This document shows positions 37,137-49,601 of a DNA stretch of 64,000 nucleotides, piece after piece. A program made the translations under genes and the position numbers. The DNA comes from Smallanthus sonchifolius (lineage: Eukaryota; Streptophyta; Magnoliopsida; Asterales; Asteraceae). Numbering within the stretch: position 1 is the stretch's first letter; each line of letters begins with the position of its first letter. Under the pieces are notes generated by a model. The model did not search any database. It was not told the DNA's origin and was given only the letters and a program-made list of their open reading frames with translations. The DNA lies in the NCBI GenBank assembly GCA_023525975.1, contig CM042044.1, positions 15,052,501-15,116,500 of the forward strand, read 5' to 3'.

Positions 37137-37326
37137 CAGGTAATTCGAATGGCCAATCTGCTTGTTTTCATTCTTAGCTCATTAGCCCCCTATCAATTTG
37201 CATTATCACGGGGTTAATCGAGTCGTATTTGAAGGATCTTGAATCTAGGGTTCATGAGAAAATTGGGGTTGATTTGAATTGGTGTTAATCTATTTTCTTT
37301 TCCGTGTCTACACTCGACAAGACCCG

Positions 37327-37400
37327 TAGTTGGGTGGTTTGTTCGTTTGTGTCCGGACTCAGGCGGCCTGGGTTCGAATCCGGCCGGCCTGGGTTTTGTT
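37327..37400 (+). other. tRNA-like A-box/B-box module in X LTR
   Basis: TAGTTGGGTGGTTTG (A-box-like) followed by GGGTTCGAATCCGG (B-box 37371-37381) and then TTTT at 37394. Same order and spacing as in G1 and G2, in the LTR sense direction. Confidence 0.5.
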
Positions 37401-39498
37401 ATTTCATTTTTATGTTTTTTTTATTCAGTTTTAAAACTTCAAATAAATTCTATAAAATCTATTATATTCTTATAATCTTAAAAACGATTTTTAGTACACT
37501 TTTATATTCCAGAAACATTTTACTTAATTAAAACTTAAGAAAGTTTAATTCTTTAAAAAACATTTTAAATACTAAAAATCTATAAAAATACTTTAACTTT
37601 GTAAAACTTATATGCCTAACAAAAAATATTTTTATAAAGTTTGAAACTTCAATTAGGTATTATTTTCTGAATTATTTCCGTTTAAACATTAAAAAAATAT
37701 AAACTTTAATAAAACAAAAATAACTTGCACTTTATAAAATCAGAAAAGTTTATAGAAACTTATGAACTTTTGTATTATTTTTTTAAAATTTATATCTATT
37801 TAAATCAAGGCTTATTTATTTATTATATAAATAAAACAAGAAAATAAATAAACATTGTTATTTAAAATTAGAAAATTTATAAATTTATAAACTTTATAAA
37901 AACAGAAAACTTGTTTGCTCAATTATTTACAAACATAATATTCTAAATTTATAAACCTTATAAAACTTAAATAGAATCTTTAATAATAAAACATTTATAA
38001 ACTTATATGTAAATTTATAATATTTATAAACTTATAAGTTAGGACCTTATAAACTTATGGTTATATTTTAAACTTTATAAAAATTTATAAACTTATAGTT
38101 GAAATATAAATGTTATAAGAAATTGTAGTTAACATTTTTTTATGGACTTATAAGTGTCTAATTACTATTTAAACTTATAATCATCCTTTTAAAACCTTAT
38201 TTAGTTACAAGGTATTGTGTAAATACTTAATACTTTAAAGAATCTTAATTAGATTAGGTCGATTATTTAATTTTGTAGATAATTAGTTACCTTTGATAAT
38301 TATCTATCCTTTGAATACTTTTCATGTATTCTTAATAAATTTTAAATAATTATTATTAATCTCTAAATTATTATGTATTCTTTACTTATTATTAAACTTT
38401 AATAACTATTCACTCTTTAAATAATTATTGTTTAATCCTTCATTTAACTATTATTACAACTCAATTTACAAATACTTAGAAAAACTATTTTTGATTATTA
38501 ATGCCTATTATGTGTAAATTATGACTATAAGACTTTCAGATAATTATTTTAATTAATAATCATTCTGCAACTATAACTTATAAAACATTGACATCCAAGT
38601 CTTGTACTACTTATTTAAACCCTAACCAGAAAACTATTCAAACTTTATAAACACAAACATTCCCATCTCCTTTTTAGAACCCTAGTTAAATTTAGAATCC
38701 TAGATCATTTGCCGTAGACTTATAGAATCAAAACTTGAAACTCTAGACTTGTATTCTTAGGTTTTTGTGAGGATATTCTCTCTCAAAACTTTGCCACTCC
38801 TAATCCTTGTTGGACACCCTTCATCATCCAAGTGAGTATACTTAGCCCCTTTTCGTTTTACATTCTTTATAAACTTGGGTTGAAACATGTACAAACTTCC
38901 ATACTTATACAATTCTTGTACAACTATGCCCATATGATTATTCTTGTGTTATACTTGAGACTTGCATGCTTAAATTAGACTTAATACTAGCATATCCATT
39001 AACTTTGATCAAGCCTATAGTAACAATGATAGATCTATTGCATTTTACCAATCCACCTAGTTTGATTGACCCTTCGGGGGGAGCCCATGGTGATTGTTAC
39101 TGAATTTAGACTTTAAACTTTTAAGGGTAACTTTCGGGTTATGCCTAAACTTGGTTGGAGGATTGATATGCACAATGTTTAATATGTGTTGTTCTCACAC
39201 TTATACTATAGAATGCATGACATAGTGAATTGTAATACTTTTCAAAACTTTGTTAAACTATGATAAAACCTTCGTATCTCACAAACTATTTTTAGTTGAC
39301 AGTTTACTTACATGTTTCAGGTACACTAGCATGAGACTTGTCATGAAAATTGTATTCTTGTTATGTATTGATTCTTTCCTTGTATTGAAACCTTAAAAGT
39401 TATTAATGAAACTATTTAATCTTTAATAGTCAACCTCGTGCTATTGAACAACCGTGTCCGCCCCGACGTATAATCTGCCGTCGGTTGGGGTGTGACCA

Positions 39499-40486
39499 TT
39501 TTGTGTTTGTGAAATATAAAATCTGAAACAGGTCTTAATGATGTCAAAATGGACATGAAAAAGAAATATAAAAATATAAAAATAAAGATTGTGGTTATAC
39601 AAATTTTATAAAGTTCAAAGTTTTCGGTCGAAGACTCTTTGATCGAAAAAGATTGTCCTAAAAAGATTGTCCGAAAATTATTTCCGATCGAAAAGTCAAA
39701 ACCGAAGTTTTCGGTCAAATTCTCAAAATCTATAAATACTGAAGTTTCGATCAGAAAAACTTTTTCCACTTCATCACCGTCGCCGACGTTTCTCTTGGTT
39801 GAGTTTTTTCAAGTGCAAAGATTTCATGCAAAATCCATTGTTTATGTCGTCATCGTGTTCATTATAGTATTTCGATCATCAAGGTATGTTTTCGTGACTT
39901 GTAGAGGTTCGTAGGGTAGATCCAAAGCCTTAGATTAACTTTGAATTTTTGAATCGCCCAAAAAGTCATATGAATTGCCCGAAATCTATCATGAATGGAT
40001 CCAAAAGTTGTTTCAGATGGAAATGAAGAGTCAGTTCTGATTTGTCCGAAATGAGTTTTCGACCGAAAAGTGTTTTCGACCGAAAAGTGTTTACGACCGA
40101 AAAAGTTTAAGCTTGAAAATTGTTTTTAGAATCAGAGTTTTCGATCAAAAAGTTTAATGTCCATGGGTTTTCGGTTGTTATAATTTTGAATTGATTGTTG
40201 ATTATATGATCAGAAAGTTTTCGATCGAAATGTTGAGAGTTCAAAGTTTTTGATCAATTTGTTAACCCAGAGTTTTCGATCGAAAAGTTGGTATATCATC
40301 GGAAGGGTTTTTCGGTCGAAAAGTTAAATGTTACAAAATTTTTGTGGGTGATCAACAAGGGGTTCAAAATAACTTTTCGATCGAAAAAGGTGATAGTTAA
40401 AGAGTTTTTCGGTCGAAATATCAAGAGTTATAAATTTTTCAGAAATGTTCAAAAGTTCTAACTTTATGTTGATGCTTATTGTAGAT
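39499..40486 (+). promoter_or_regulatory. Candidate internal promoter and intron before the C3 extra ORF
   Basis: Palindromic TTTTCGGTCGAA-type words (39620-39715) lie just upstream of TATAAATA at 39731-39738, the same order as in the C3 LTR. A donor-like AAG/GTATGT is at 39881-39889 and an acceptor-like TTATTGTAG ends at 40484, two bases before the ORF start at 40487, defining a possible 601-bp leader intron that itself holds many TTTTCGACCGAAAAG words (40030-40430). Confidence 0.5.
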
Positions 40487-41098
40487 ATGAATCGTTTGAA
40501 GTTTGAACCGAAGCACAACATTTGTGCGAGTTTGACGACAAATACTAAGAAATCTCGTGGATATAAAGAGATTGTTAGGTATGATTCACACAACTATATC
40601 CACACAAGTCAGAGTATTTGAGAAACACGTTAGGGAATTTTGGGATAACGTTAAATATAAGCATGTGAACAAAGAAATCTGGATTGAAAGCATAGTGGGT
40701 GAAAATACAATAAAAGTGACTGAGCAAGTTATACGTGAAGTATTGAATTTTAGAGATGCAGCAGATTTTCCTTACAAGATCAGTCACACGGCAGTTTCAG
40801 GAATTATTATGACTATGGGTTATGAGGGAAATTTATTGAGAAGGCAAGTTACCAAGAAAATGTTCGGGAAACAGTGAAGATACCTAGTACATGTGCTAAA
40901 TCATTGTATGAGTCCGAGAATATATGCTTTTGATCAGATTGGAGAAGTGTTTAGTAGAGCTTTAGTGTGTTTGGCTACACATAGGCGATTCAATTTCTCA
41001 AGGATGATATTTGAAGCCATGATAAGCAACTTTGTGGGACCATGACAGAATTACAAGTTTTTAATGTATCGAAGGTTTGTCCAAATGATAATCAACAC
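40487..41098 (+). pseudogene. C3 extra ORF, N-terminal part
   Basis: ATG at 40487 begins MNRLKFEPKHN. A one-base shift near 40580 moves the frame to that of VFEKHVREFWDNV and VGENTIKVTEQVIREVLNF, the same FW...VxG..I.VT...R..L pattern as at 1-293. Two TGA codons (40875-40877 and near 41048) stand where Trp fits (KQ-W-RYLVHVL and GP-W-QNYKFLMY). G3 interrupts the frame after NT at 41098. From memory the block RALVCLATHRRFNFSRMIF matches a protein family common in Asteraceae annotations. Function unknown. Confidence 0.72.
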
Positions 41099-41567
41099 TG
41101 TAACATCCCAAAAATAAAACGACGGTTAAAATAACGGGATAAACGAACGAGGCACGTCGGGTCGGGCCGGATGAGCCGGCGGGCTGTAAGGGGAGCCTTC
41201 CCTATAAATAGCCAAGGTCACCACCTATTTCTCTCATTTACAACTTCTAGAGAGAGAAACCGTAGAGAGAGAAAGTTGGCGGATCGACCCGAGATTTGAG
41301 AAGTGTGTTGCTCCAGAGCTCGTGAGAAGAACCTCCGGATCAGAAACTTGATTCAGGTAACGATATGGCCTAAATCTGAGTTTTTGTTCATTTTTGGGTT
41401 TTTCAGGTTTTGGTTGAAAATGTAACGTTTTTATGGTTGAAATTGAAAGGAAAACATATATTTGGATTCCTTAATGAAAAGCAAACGTTTTGAAGTAAAC
41501 AAGTTCGGGATCTTGACATGATCAGACCCGAAGGCGAAAGTTAGGGTTTTTACGAGGAAGCAGTTCG

Positions 41568-41687
41568 TGCGTACTTATCAAGTACGCATGAAGCAGGTAC
41601 TGCCTATTTATCAAGTACGCATGAAGCAAAGTCTGCGCACTTATTAAGTACGCAAGAGCAAGGCCCTGCGCACTTGCTAAGTGCGCA
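41568..41687. repeat. Hairpin array in G3 5' LTR (four units)
   Basis: Units start at 41568, 41601, 41634 and 41667, each arm-3-bases-arm of the form TGCGTACTT / AAGTACGCA. The second unit has a mismatch (TGCCTATTT). Confidence 0.88.
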
Positions 41688-41820
41688 GGCATCAGGCTGG
41701 TTAAGTAAAGTCAGTATGTTTAGAATGGTTTAACCGTTAGAGTCGGGATTGGGTCTGATGTGTATTTAACTAATCAATTCAGATTGGAAATGACGTTGTT
41801 GGGCCTTTGTTTAGGACAAC

Positions 41821-43468
41821 TGATGTTCTAAACGTAGTTATTAAATTATTAACTAAATTAACCTATTCTAGAAACTAAGTTATACTCTAGACTCTCTAAA
41901 ACTCGACTAAACTACTAACCGGCAAGTGAACCGATCGACTCTAGTACAGCTAAATAAGTCCGGAAATCAAACCCACGAAACTCTATTTATTACGTAAATT
42001 AGACTCACTTAAACAGACTGACTGACACGACTAATTGTTTTTATATTTGGGGGGGGGGGGTTTGTCTAGATTAAAATACTATCAATTAACTAAATTACCT
42101 AAGACACGAAGGTGATTTTTGCTTTTACTTCAGATGACGATGGGTAACTACCTAGACTGGAATCCTGGGATACTTCGAGCTATACTTTTAACGGATGCAA
42201 GTTAATAATCTTGAAACACCGAACAGGACTCCCGACCCTTTTCGGGAAGACACCTAAGGAACTCTGAAGGCTGCTGAAAACACCGGTTGATCTAGACTTC
42301 CTCTCGATTATCTAAATGTTTATGTAAAGTACCCTAATATGACCTACTCTCTCTCGGGTTGTAAACCTAGGATGACTTGGGTTCTTGATTCGACTCAATA
42401 GACAAATATTAGCAAGGCAACTACGACAAACTTCTCTCAAGGACCACCCTAGCAATTTACCAATTTAGACCTATCAATAATCTCGCACCTCTCGGCTATT
42501 AAGATTAGTATAACACCTAGACCTATTCAATTATCAAATATAGCTTCTAAGGTATTTTGGCCAATTAACCCAACAAATCACAACGCAAGTTAACGATCTA
42601 GCATGACCCTGTTACGCGAAAGACATTCACCAAAGATCATACGAAGCAATATATAACAATTAGAATAATTCTAAGCATGCATATTCAACGAATCAATAAT
42701 CAAGTTTGCTACTTTATCATGAAATCCAAAATTAACAAGCATCCAATATAAAAATCACAACTTTAGCATCCCATTCATCATAGTCTAGGTAGTTTATCTA
42801 ATTTAGCTACTAATCATTATCCAAATCAAAGACGCAATTTCAACAAAGTGGAAAGACTTGGTAAAAGTTAAGAAAACAAAGAATTGATAAACCCGGATAG
42901 CCAAATCACGAGCTTGATCGATCCTAGGACTCTAACCTTCAACCGTTTCTCCTTCTTGCTTGAAATTGCTCCAAAATCTCTCCAAAATTCATCCTAGATT
43001 CTCCAAAATCGGCTAGGTTTTACAAGAATATGATTGAGATGTATTTATACCCCAATCTAGCATCAACCCACCTGAAAGTCGAAACATTCTGTGGAAAATA
43101 GGCTTTCGCCACCCGCGGAGCCCATTGGCTTCCATTCTCGCGGGTGGCGAGGAGTTAATTTCTGTGTGTTGTGATGCAACTCCCTCGCGGCCCGCGAGGG
43201 ACAACTCCTGACCTTCTCGCGGGTGGCGAGAAGGTGTTGCTTCTCGAATTTCATGCTTTTAATTGACTCTTGAACTCCCGATCTCTTCCGGTACTCGGTT
43301 TTTGCATATTTTTGACTCGTTTTCTGCCCATTTCAGCAACAACTATCACTCGAGACCTGGTAAATACAAATGGATCAGCAGTAACATATTCTAACTAAAA
43401 ACTAAAAGAAAACTAAACAAAACCACTCAAACTGAACACGATTAATGGGTGTATTTTGCAATACATCA
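41821..43468 (-). mobile_element. S1: solo LTR (1648 bp) inside G3 LTR
   Basis: Termini TGATG...CATCA, flanked by ACAAC at 41816-41820 and 43469-43473. On the minus strand a TATA box (TATAAATA, 43049-43042) lies mid-LTR. At 43105-43235 it holds CG-rich hairpin words such as CTCGCGGCCCGCGAG and TTCTCGCGGGTGGCGAGAA. A run of 12 G is at 42049-42060. Termini resemble Athila-type LTRs. Confidence 0.87.
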
Positions 43469-43984
43469 ACAACCGAGACTAACTTATAAGGTTAGTTCTA
43501 GAAGCTCTTCTTTAAATGTTTTAATTAAATGTTTTTGGGCTGGTGTGCATACATACGGAATGATGTTTTGAAATGAGGTTTACGAAACGAGGTATATGAA
43601 ATGATGTTTACGAAATGATGTTTACGGGATGATGTTTACAAAATGATGTTTACGGGATGATGTTTATGAAATGTTTTGCCAAATGAAGTTTACGAAAGAG
43701 ATGATGTTTTGTTTAATAAAAGGTACAAATGCTTTAACTAAAATGAGGTAAAGGTTTTATGAAAGTCACGAATGAACGAATCTGCCACGAGTTCCTACGG
43801 GAGCTAAGGTATGTATGTATGTATGTATGTATGTATTGGCCTCACCTTACGGGGGGCCTTTGTGGCTGGCTAACGGTTGTACAACTGGTTGATGATGGGG
43901 TGAAGACGGTCACCCATGGGATTACCGGGATCCCGATGGAAGGTACTATTCCTTTTGGGAAAATAGTGCCTAAGTTATGTTCTG

Positions 43985-44144
43985 TCTACCTAGAGGTAAC
44001 GAGCCTTAGGAGACATATGTTTGGTCTACCTAGAGGTAACGAGCCTTAGGAGACGTATGTTTGGTCTACCTAGAGGTAACGAGCCTTAGGAGACATATGT
44101 TTGGTCCACCTAGAGGTAACGAGCCTTAGGGGACTTGTGAGACG
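43985..44144. repeat. 40-bp tandem repeat in G3 LTR
   Basis: Four units beginning TCTACCTAGAGGTAACGAGC with a fifth partial copy near 44150. The matching array in the 3' LTR starts at about 50864. Confidence 0.85.
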
Positions 44145-44660
44145 GATGGCTTAGAGGTAACGAGCCTTAAGTTCATCCGCTGGTATGCGATGTATGGAAT
44201 TGACGGTTACGAGAAGGCGCAGATTCGGTTCATGTTGACTTCTGTTATGATGTTAAGACGATGTTATGTTATTGCATGTTTTACGTACGCTTTTGTTAAA
44301 CAAATGTATGTTATGTTTTTGGCAAAATGTTTATGTTAAGGTTTTATGTAAAGCTAGAACTCACCAGCGTAGCTGACTTTATAGTATGCACATTCATGTT
44401 AAGGCAGGTATGGATGATGGACGGTGATGCTTGGCAAGCGAGAAGAGTTACCCGGTTGATCATGAAGATCGGCATCCCGTTATGATTAGTTTATGTTATG
44501 TTTATGTATTAGACTATGTTACGCTTTCGCATGTTGAACAATGTTATGAGTATGTTTTAATGAAAATTTCCGCTGCGTTATTTGATATTCAAGTTTAATA
44601 ACTGTTTGTGAATGAGTAAATCCAACAAGTGAGGCCTCCCGGGTTTGGGGCCTTACAAGT

Positions 44661-44672
44661 TGGTATCAGAGC
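44661..44672 (+). other. G3 primer-binding site (tRNA-iMet)
   Basis: Exact TGGTATCAGAGC, 3 bases after the LTR. Confidence 0.93.
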
Positions 44673-44990
44673 AATAGTTTGAGAGATTCGGACACTCCCA
44701 GTGTCTGAACTTAAACTGTGAATGGGACCGAAAGCGGATGCCAGTACGGGTAACTCGAGCCACAGCATCAAGTATGAAGGTAGTATATATTTACATGTAT
44801 AGTATTCCTTAGAAAGGGTTAGGTAAGGACTTGTGTTCTGATGAAATCACAAAGGTGGTCAAATAGAAATCGAAAGGTAGTGTAATGGTTAATTGCAGAT
44901 GGCCAGTGTATATTAACATCTTACAGTGCTAGTTGAATTTTATTTGTTAACTAACGTGATGACATTGGATTCCTTGTCTTATAGAACGAA

Positions 44991-46229
44991 ATGGCGGAAT
45001 GAAAGAGCGGAAGGCGTGGTGGGGGCCGTTCCAGCGGTCGTACCGGTGGATGTAATGGTGGGCGCGGCAGGACCCCTACGCGCCAAGAGTATAGTGAAGA
45101 AGGAAGTGTTCACACTGAACCGGCGGTTAGTGTGCATGGAACTGAGCAGACACAGATTGAAGAACAACCTTTCACTTTTGAACCAGAAGTGAGAGCAGCT
45201 TTAGCTCGAGAATTCACCGAGTTGATGAAGACTTCTCTGCCAGGTCTGTTAGCTGAAGCATTGAAGAAGGTTAATGGGGAAGGTGGGTCTAGCGCGGCAA
45301 CTGGTGCCCAGAACAACGAGACTGACAACGCGCCGCCTGCTCACGGATGCGACTATAAGTCATTTAAGGCATGTGACCCACCGGTCCTGACTGGAAAGAA
45401 AGACGCGGTGGCTACATTTGACTGGGTAATCTGTATGGAGGCTGCCATCCGTCTGAGCGAGTGTCGAGCAGACCAAGTTGTGAAATTTGCTGCTAACTCC
45501 TAGGGAGAGTAAGCATCCCATCGGTTGGAAGGTGTACGCCAAGCCAAAGGGGACGAGACTGTGGATGCAATGATGTGGTCTGATTTGAAAACTATGGTGA
45601 TCAAAAATTTCTGTCCAAGGAATGTGATCGAAAAGGTAGAAAGGGAATTTCTAGGAATTAAGGCCGGGAGCATGACGCACCGGCAGTACACCACACGGTT
45701 CAATGAATTGGCACGTCTGGTGCCACACCTTATCACGACTGAGGAAAGAAAGATTTCCTGTTACATTCAAGGGCTGCCGGACCAGGTTCGCACCTATGTT
45801 AAGGCAAACACCCCTACTACCTACGATTCGGTAGTAGAACTAAGCGGAGTGGTATTTGATGATCTGGCGCTGAATGTCGTTGCCATTGAAGAGCCCAAGA
45901 AGAAGCTGAGTTTTCCCGCTAAGCGATCGGGTGGAAGGTTGTTTGGGGCTCGGGACAAACAGGCCAGGGTAGGCGAGACGGCAGTCTGTGGAAGATGTGG
46001 GGTGAGACATACGGGTGAATGTCGGATAGGGACAAATCTGTGCTACAAATGTGGCAAGACTGGGCACTACTCCTGGGAATGCAGGCAAGGCATTAAATGT
46101 TATAATTGTGGTGAAAGCGGTCATATGAGCCGGGAATGCACCAAGCCCAGAATGGGTCAAGCCGGGAAAGGGAAGGCCCGGAGAAGACAGAAGAGAGACC
46201 CCGAGCGAAGACTCGAGCCTATTCGCTGA
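44991..46229 (+). pseudogene. G3 gag
   Basis: ATG at 44991 is followed by a TGA (45000-45002, CGA expected) inside an Arg/Gly-rich start. The capsid (retrotransposon gag) domain runs about 45340-45850, interrupted by TAG 45501-45503 and TAA 45510-45512. The zinc region at 45985-46140 has a Cys-rich CGRCGVRHTGEC followed by CYKCGKTGHYSWEC and CYNCGESGHMSREC, two canonical CCHC knuckles. A frameshift in the A/G-rich stretch near 46160-46200 separates gag from pol. Confidence 0.9.
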
Positions 46230-48127
46230 CGCAGGAACATGCCAGAGTGGACCCCGACGTGGCGTCAGGTACGTTTATCTTTGACAACACTTTTGTATCT
46301 GTGTTATTAGATTCGGGTGCCAGCAAAAGTTTTATATCTGCAACTTTTTGTAAAAGGGTAAAGTACACTGTGAGTAAACTAGAAAGGGCCTTTAGCGTAG
46401 AAACCGCTGAGGGTAGAACTGCGAGAGTGACCGATGTAGTTGACAACTCCACGATAAAAATAGAAGGACATAGGTTCCCTGTCAGATTGTTTGTTATGGT
46501 TTTGGGAGTGTTTGATGTCGTGTTGGGTATGGATTGGCTAACTGCCAATGAAGCACAAATTATATGTAAACGAAAGATAATCCGACTCAAGGCTCCGGAT
46601 GGTAGCAAAGTCGAGGTTCTTGGAGATCGTGACGCCCCGATGCCAAACGTCATCTCGATGATTAAGGCAACAGATTACTTGAGGCGCGGATGCGAGGCTT
46701 ATCTGGTGAACGTAATTGACGAGTGTAAGGAAGTGAAGGAACTAGACGATGTACCCGTGGTACGCGAGTACCTGGAGGTGTTTCCAGAGGAATTGCCTGG
46801 GATACCACCCGACAGAGAGATCGAATTTCGAATCGACTAAGTACCAGATGCCCAGCCCGTGGCTAAGGCTCCATATCGACTAGCACCAGTGGAGATGAAA
46901 GAGTTAATGGCACAACTAGACGAGTTACTTGAGAAAGGATTTATCCAACCGAGCATCTCGCCGTGGGGTGCTCTGGTGTTGTTTGTGAAGAAGAAAGACG
47001 GTTCAATGAGAATGTGTATTGATTATCGCGAGTTGAATAAACGTACGGTGAAGAACAAGTACCCTTTACCAAGGATCGACGACCTGTTCGATCAATTGCA
47101 AGGCGCAAGTTGGTTCTCAAAAATCGACCTTCGGTCCGGGTACCATCAGTTGAAGGTGAGGGAAGAAGACATACCGAAAACTGCATTTTGCACGCGTTAT
47201 GGACATTTCGAGTTCCGCGTAATGTCTTTCGGATTGACGAACGCCCCCGCAGCGTTTTTGGATTTGATGAATAGAGTTTGTCGACCAATGCTGGATCGAT
47301 CGGTAATCGTGTTCATCGATGATATCCTCATCTATTCCAAGAATGAGGGTGATCACGCGTGTCACTTGAAGGAAGTATTGGAAGCTCTGAAGAAGGAAAA
47401 GTTGTATGCTAAGTTCTCCAAATGCGCGTTCTGGCTTAGGGAAGTCCAATTCCTAGGTCACGTCATTAACTTGAACGGCATTATGGTTGACCCAGCAAAG
47501 ATAATGATGGTGAAGGAATGGAATATTCCTAAGACGCCAACTGAAATCCGTAGTTTCTTGGGATTGGCAGGCTACTATCGGAGATTCATCCAGAATTTCT
47601 TAAAAATAGCTTCGCCATTGACAAAGTTGACTCGGAAGGAGGTAAAGTACGAATGGGGTTCGACCCAGGAAGAGGCGTTTAAGGAATTGAAGGAGAAACT
47701 AACCCAAGCTCCAGTCTTATCCCTTCCCGAGGGCAATGAAGACTTAGTGGTATACTCTGACGCTTTGGGTCAGGGATTGGGATGCGTGTTGATGCAACGC
47801 GAGAGAGTGATCGCGTATGCGTCACGGCAGTTGAAGATTCACGAAGCTAATTATCCGACTCACGATTTGGAACTTGCTACTGTCGTATTCGCATTAAAAA
47901 TCTGGAGGCACTACCTTTACGGGGTGAAGTTTACTATTTACTCCGACCACAAAAGTTTGAAGTACTTCTTCGAACAAAAGGAACTTAATATGAGGCAGAG
48001 GCGATGGTTGGAACTGTTGAAAGACTATGACTGTGAAATAATATACCATCCTGGAAAGGCAAACGTGGTGGCTGACGCTCTAAGCCGAAAAGATGTGCCT
48101 ACTCCTATTAGAGTGAAAGCTTGCTAG
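46200..48127 (+). pseudogene. G3 protease, RT and RNase H
   Basis: Retropepsin VLLDSGASKSFIS at about 46305-46345. One TAA (46838-46840) precedes RT. RT motifs: [41 protein letters not shown] and catalytic FIDD at 47312-47323. RNase H has [30 protein letters not shown] and [11 protein letters not shown], so its visible acidic residues are kept. The frame ends at TAG (48125-48127), most likely a mutated CAG since it continues directly into integrase. Confidence 0.94.
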
Positions 48128-49575
48128 TTGGTGGTAACATCGGTTGTGATGAGAGAAATTGAAAAGGCTCAAGATGAGGCACTTAAAGAAGACAACATAA
48201 AGAAGGAAAGGATAGTTGGCCAACAGGACAAGTTGGAATATAACACCCTTGGTGTTAGGACACGTTTTGGACGGGTATGGATACCTATGGGTGGCGAGCT
48301 TAGAACCAAAATCTTGGATGAGGCTCATAAGTCTCGGTACTCTATCCATCCTGGTACCAATAAAATGTACCAAGATTTGAGGAAGGAATACTGGTGGCCT
48401 GGAATGAAACATGAGGTGACAAAGTATGTAAGCAAGTGCTTGACTTGCTCGCAAGTAAAGGTCGAACACCAGAAACCGTATGGAAAGATTCAACCACTGG
48501 ATATACCGGAATGGAAGTGGGAACACATTACCATGGACTTCATTACCAAGCTACCTCGCACAGCTAAAGGTCATGATACCATTTGGGTAATTGTGGACCG
48601 TTTAACGAAGAGTGCTCATTTCCTACCTATTCGCGAGACGTTCTCATCGGAAAGGTTAGCAGAAGTGTTTATTAACGAAGTAGTAGCACGGCATGGGATG
48701 CCTTTAACGATCGTATCTGACCAGGACACACGATTCACATCAAGGTTCTGGAAAAGATTTCACGAGGCGATGGGCATGAGGCTCAATGTTAGCATGGCAT
48801 ACCACCCACAAACGGATGGTCAGTCCAAAAGGACCATTCAGACATTGGAGGATATGCTTCGTGCTTGTATTATCGATTTCGGCGGCAGTTGGGACAGTCA
48901 TCTGTCGTTAGCCGAATTCTCCTACAACAATAGTCATCACACGACGATAGGCATACCACCTTACGAAATGTTGTATGGGAGAAGATGCAGGACCCCGGTT
49001 TGTTGGGGTGAGATTGGACAAAAGGAATTAGGAAGTCTTGAAGTCGTAAGAGAAACGTCGGAAAGGTTTGATCAAATCAAAGCAAGAATGAAGGCCGCAC
49101 AAGATCGTCAGAAATCCTACGCGGATAAACGACGAAGGCCTATTGAGTTTGATGTTGGAGATAGAGTAATGTTGAAAGTGTCACCCTGGAAAGGGATCAT
49201 ACGATTCAGGAAGAGAGGAAAGTTAAGTCTGAGGTTTGTCGGACCATTCAGGATAATGGCACGGGTTGGTGAAGTCGCTTATCAGTTAGAGTTGCCTGAT
49301 GAGTTGAGTGGGATTCATCCTACCTTCCATGTATCACACTTGCGAAAGTGTTTGGCGATGAATCGGCTCACGTACCACTTACCGACATCGAGGTCGACAA
49401 CAGCCTTAACTACATTGAAGAACCCGTGGCCATCTTAGACAGAAAGGAGAAGCGTTTGCGTAATAAGATTATCCAATTGGTTAAAGTCCAATGGAAGCAT
49501 CGAAGGGGATCGGAAGCCACTTGGGAAACGGAGACGGAAATGAGGGAGTCATACCCTCAACTATTAGACTTATGA
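48128..49575 (+). pseudogene. G3 integrase and chromodomain-like tail
   Basis: The zinc-binding HHCC region includes HPGTNKMYQDL and CLTCSQVK. The DDE core has Asp in MDFITKLP and SDQDTRFTS, but the catalytic Glu is Lys (DGQSKRTIQTLEDML). A one-base deletion near 49358 moves the C-terminus to another frame (49348-49575), which holds a chromodomain-like segment (VKVQWKHRRGSEATWETE) ending at TGA. Such domains steer chromovirus insertion to heterochromatin marks. Confidence 0.92.
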
Positions 49576-49601
49576 TAGGTTTTGGGGACGAAACCTATTA
49601 T

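Larger units (their letters stand above)
34125..39498 (+). repeat. X 3' LTR (about 3.33 kb without S2)
   Basis: Starts TGTAATACTC after the polypurine tract and most likely ends GGGGTGTGACCA at 39498, where C3-type sequence resumes. It is interrupted by S2 and is very AT-rich between 37430 and 38600, with many TTATAAACTTATAA-type words. A TA microsatellite lies at 34305-34331. The matching 5' LTR was not found. Confidence 0.65.
41099..44657 (+). repeat. G3 5' LTR (3559 bp including S1)
   Basis: TGTAACATCCC to GGGGCCTTACA. TATA box TATAAATA at 41203-41210. Without S1 and its duplicated 5 bases it is 1906 bp against 1937 bp for the 3' LTR, the remainder coming from differing repeat copy numbers. 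A TATG microsatellite is near 43810. Confidence 0.93.

Noticed and set aside
43759..44049. ORF in G3 LTR (similar one at 50682-50930)
   Set aside because: Reads through a microsatellite and the 40-bp tandem repeat; the two LTR copies differ by stops and lengths, so no coding constraint is evident.
44926..45192. 88-residue ORF starting upstream of G3 gag
   Set aside because: Different frame from gag; it opens only because the true gag frame has an early TGA.
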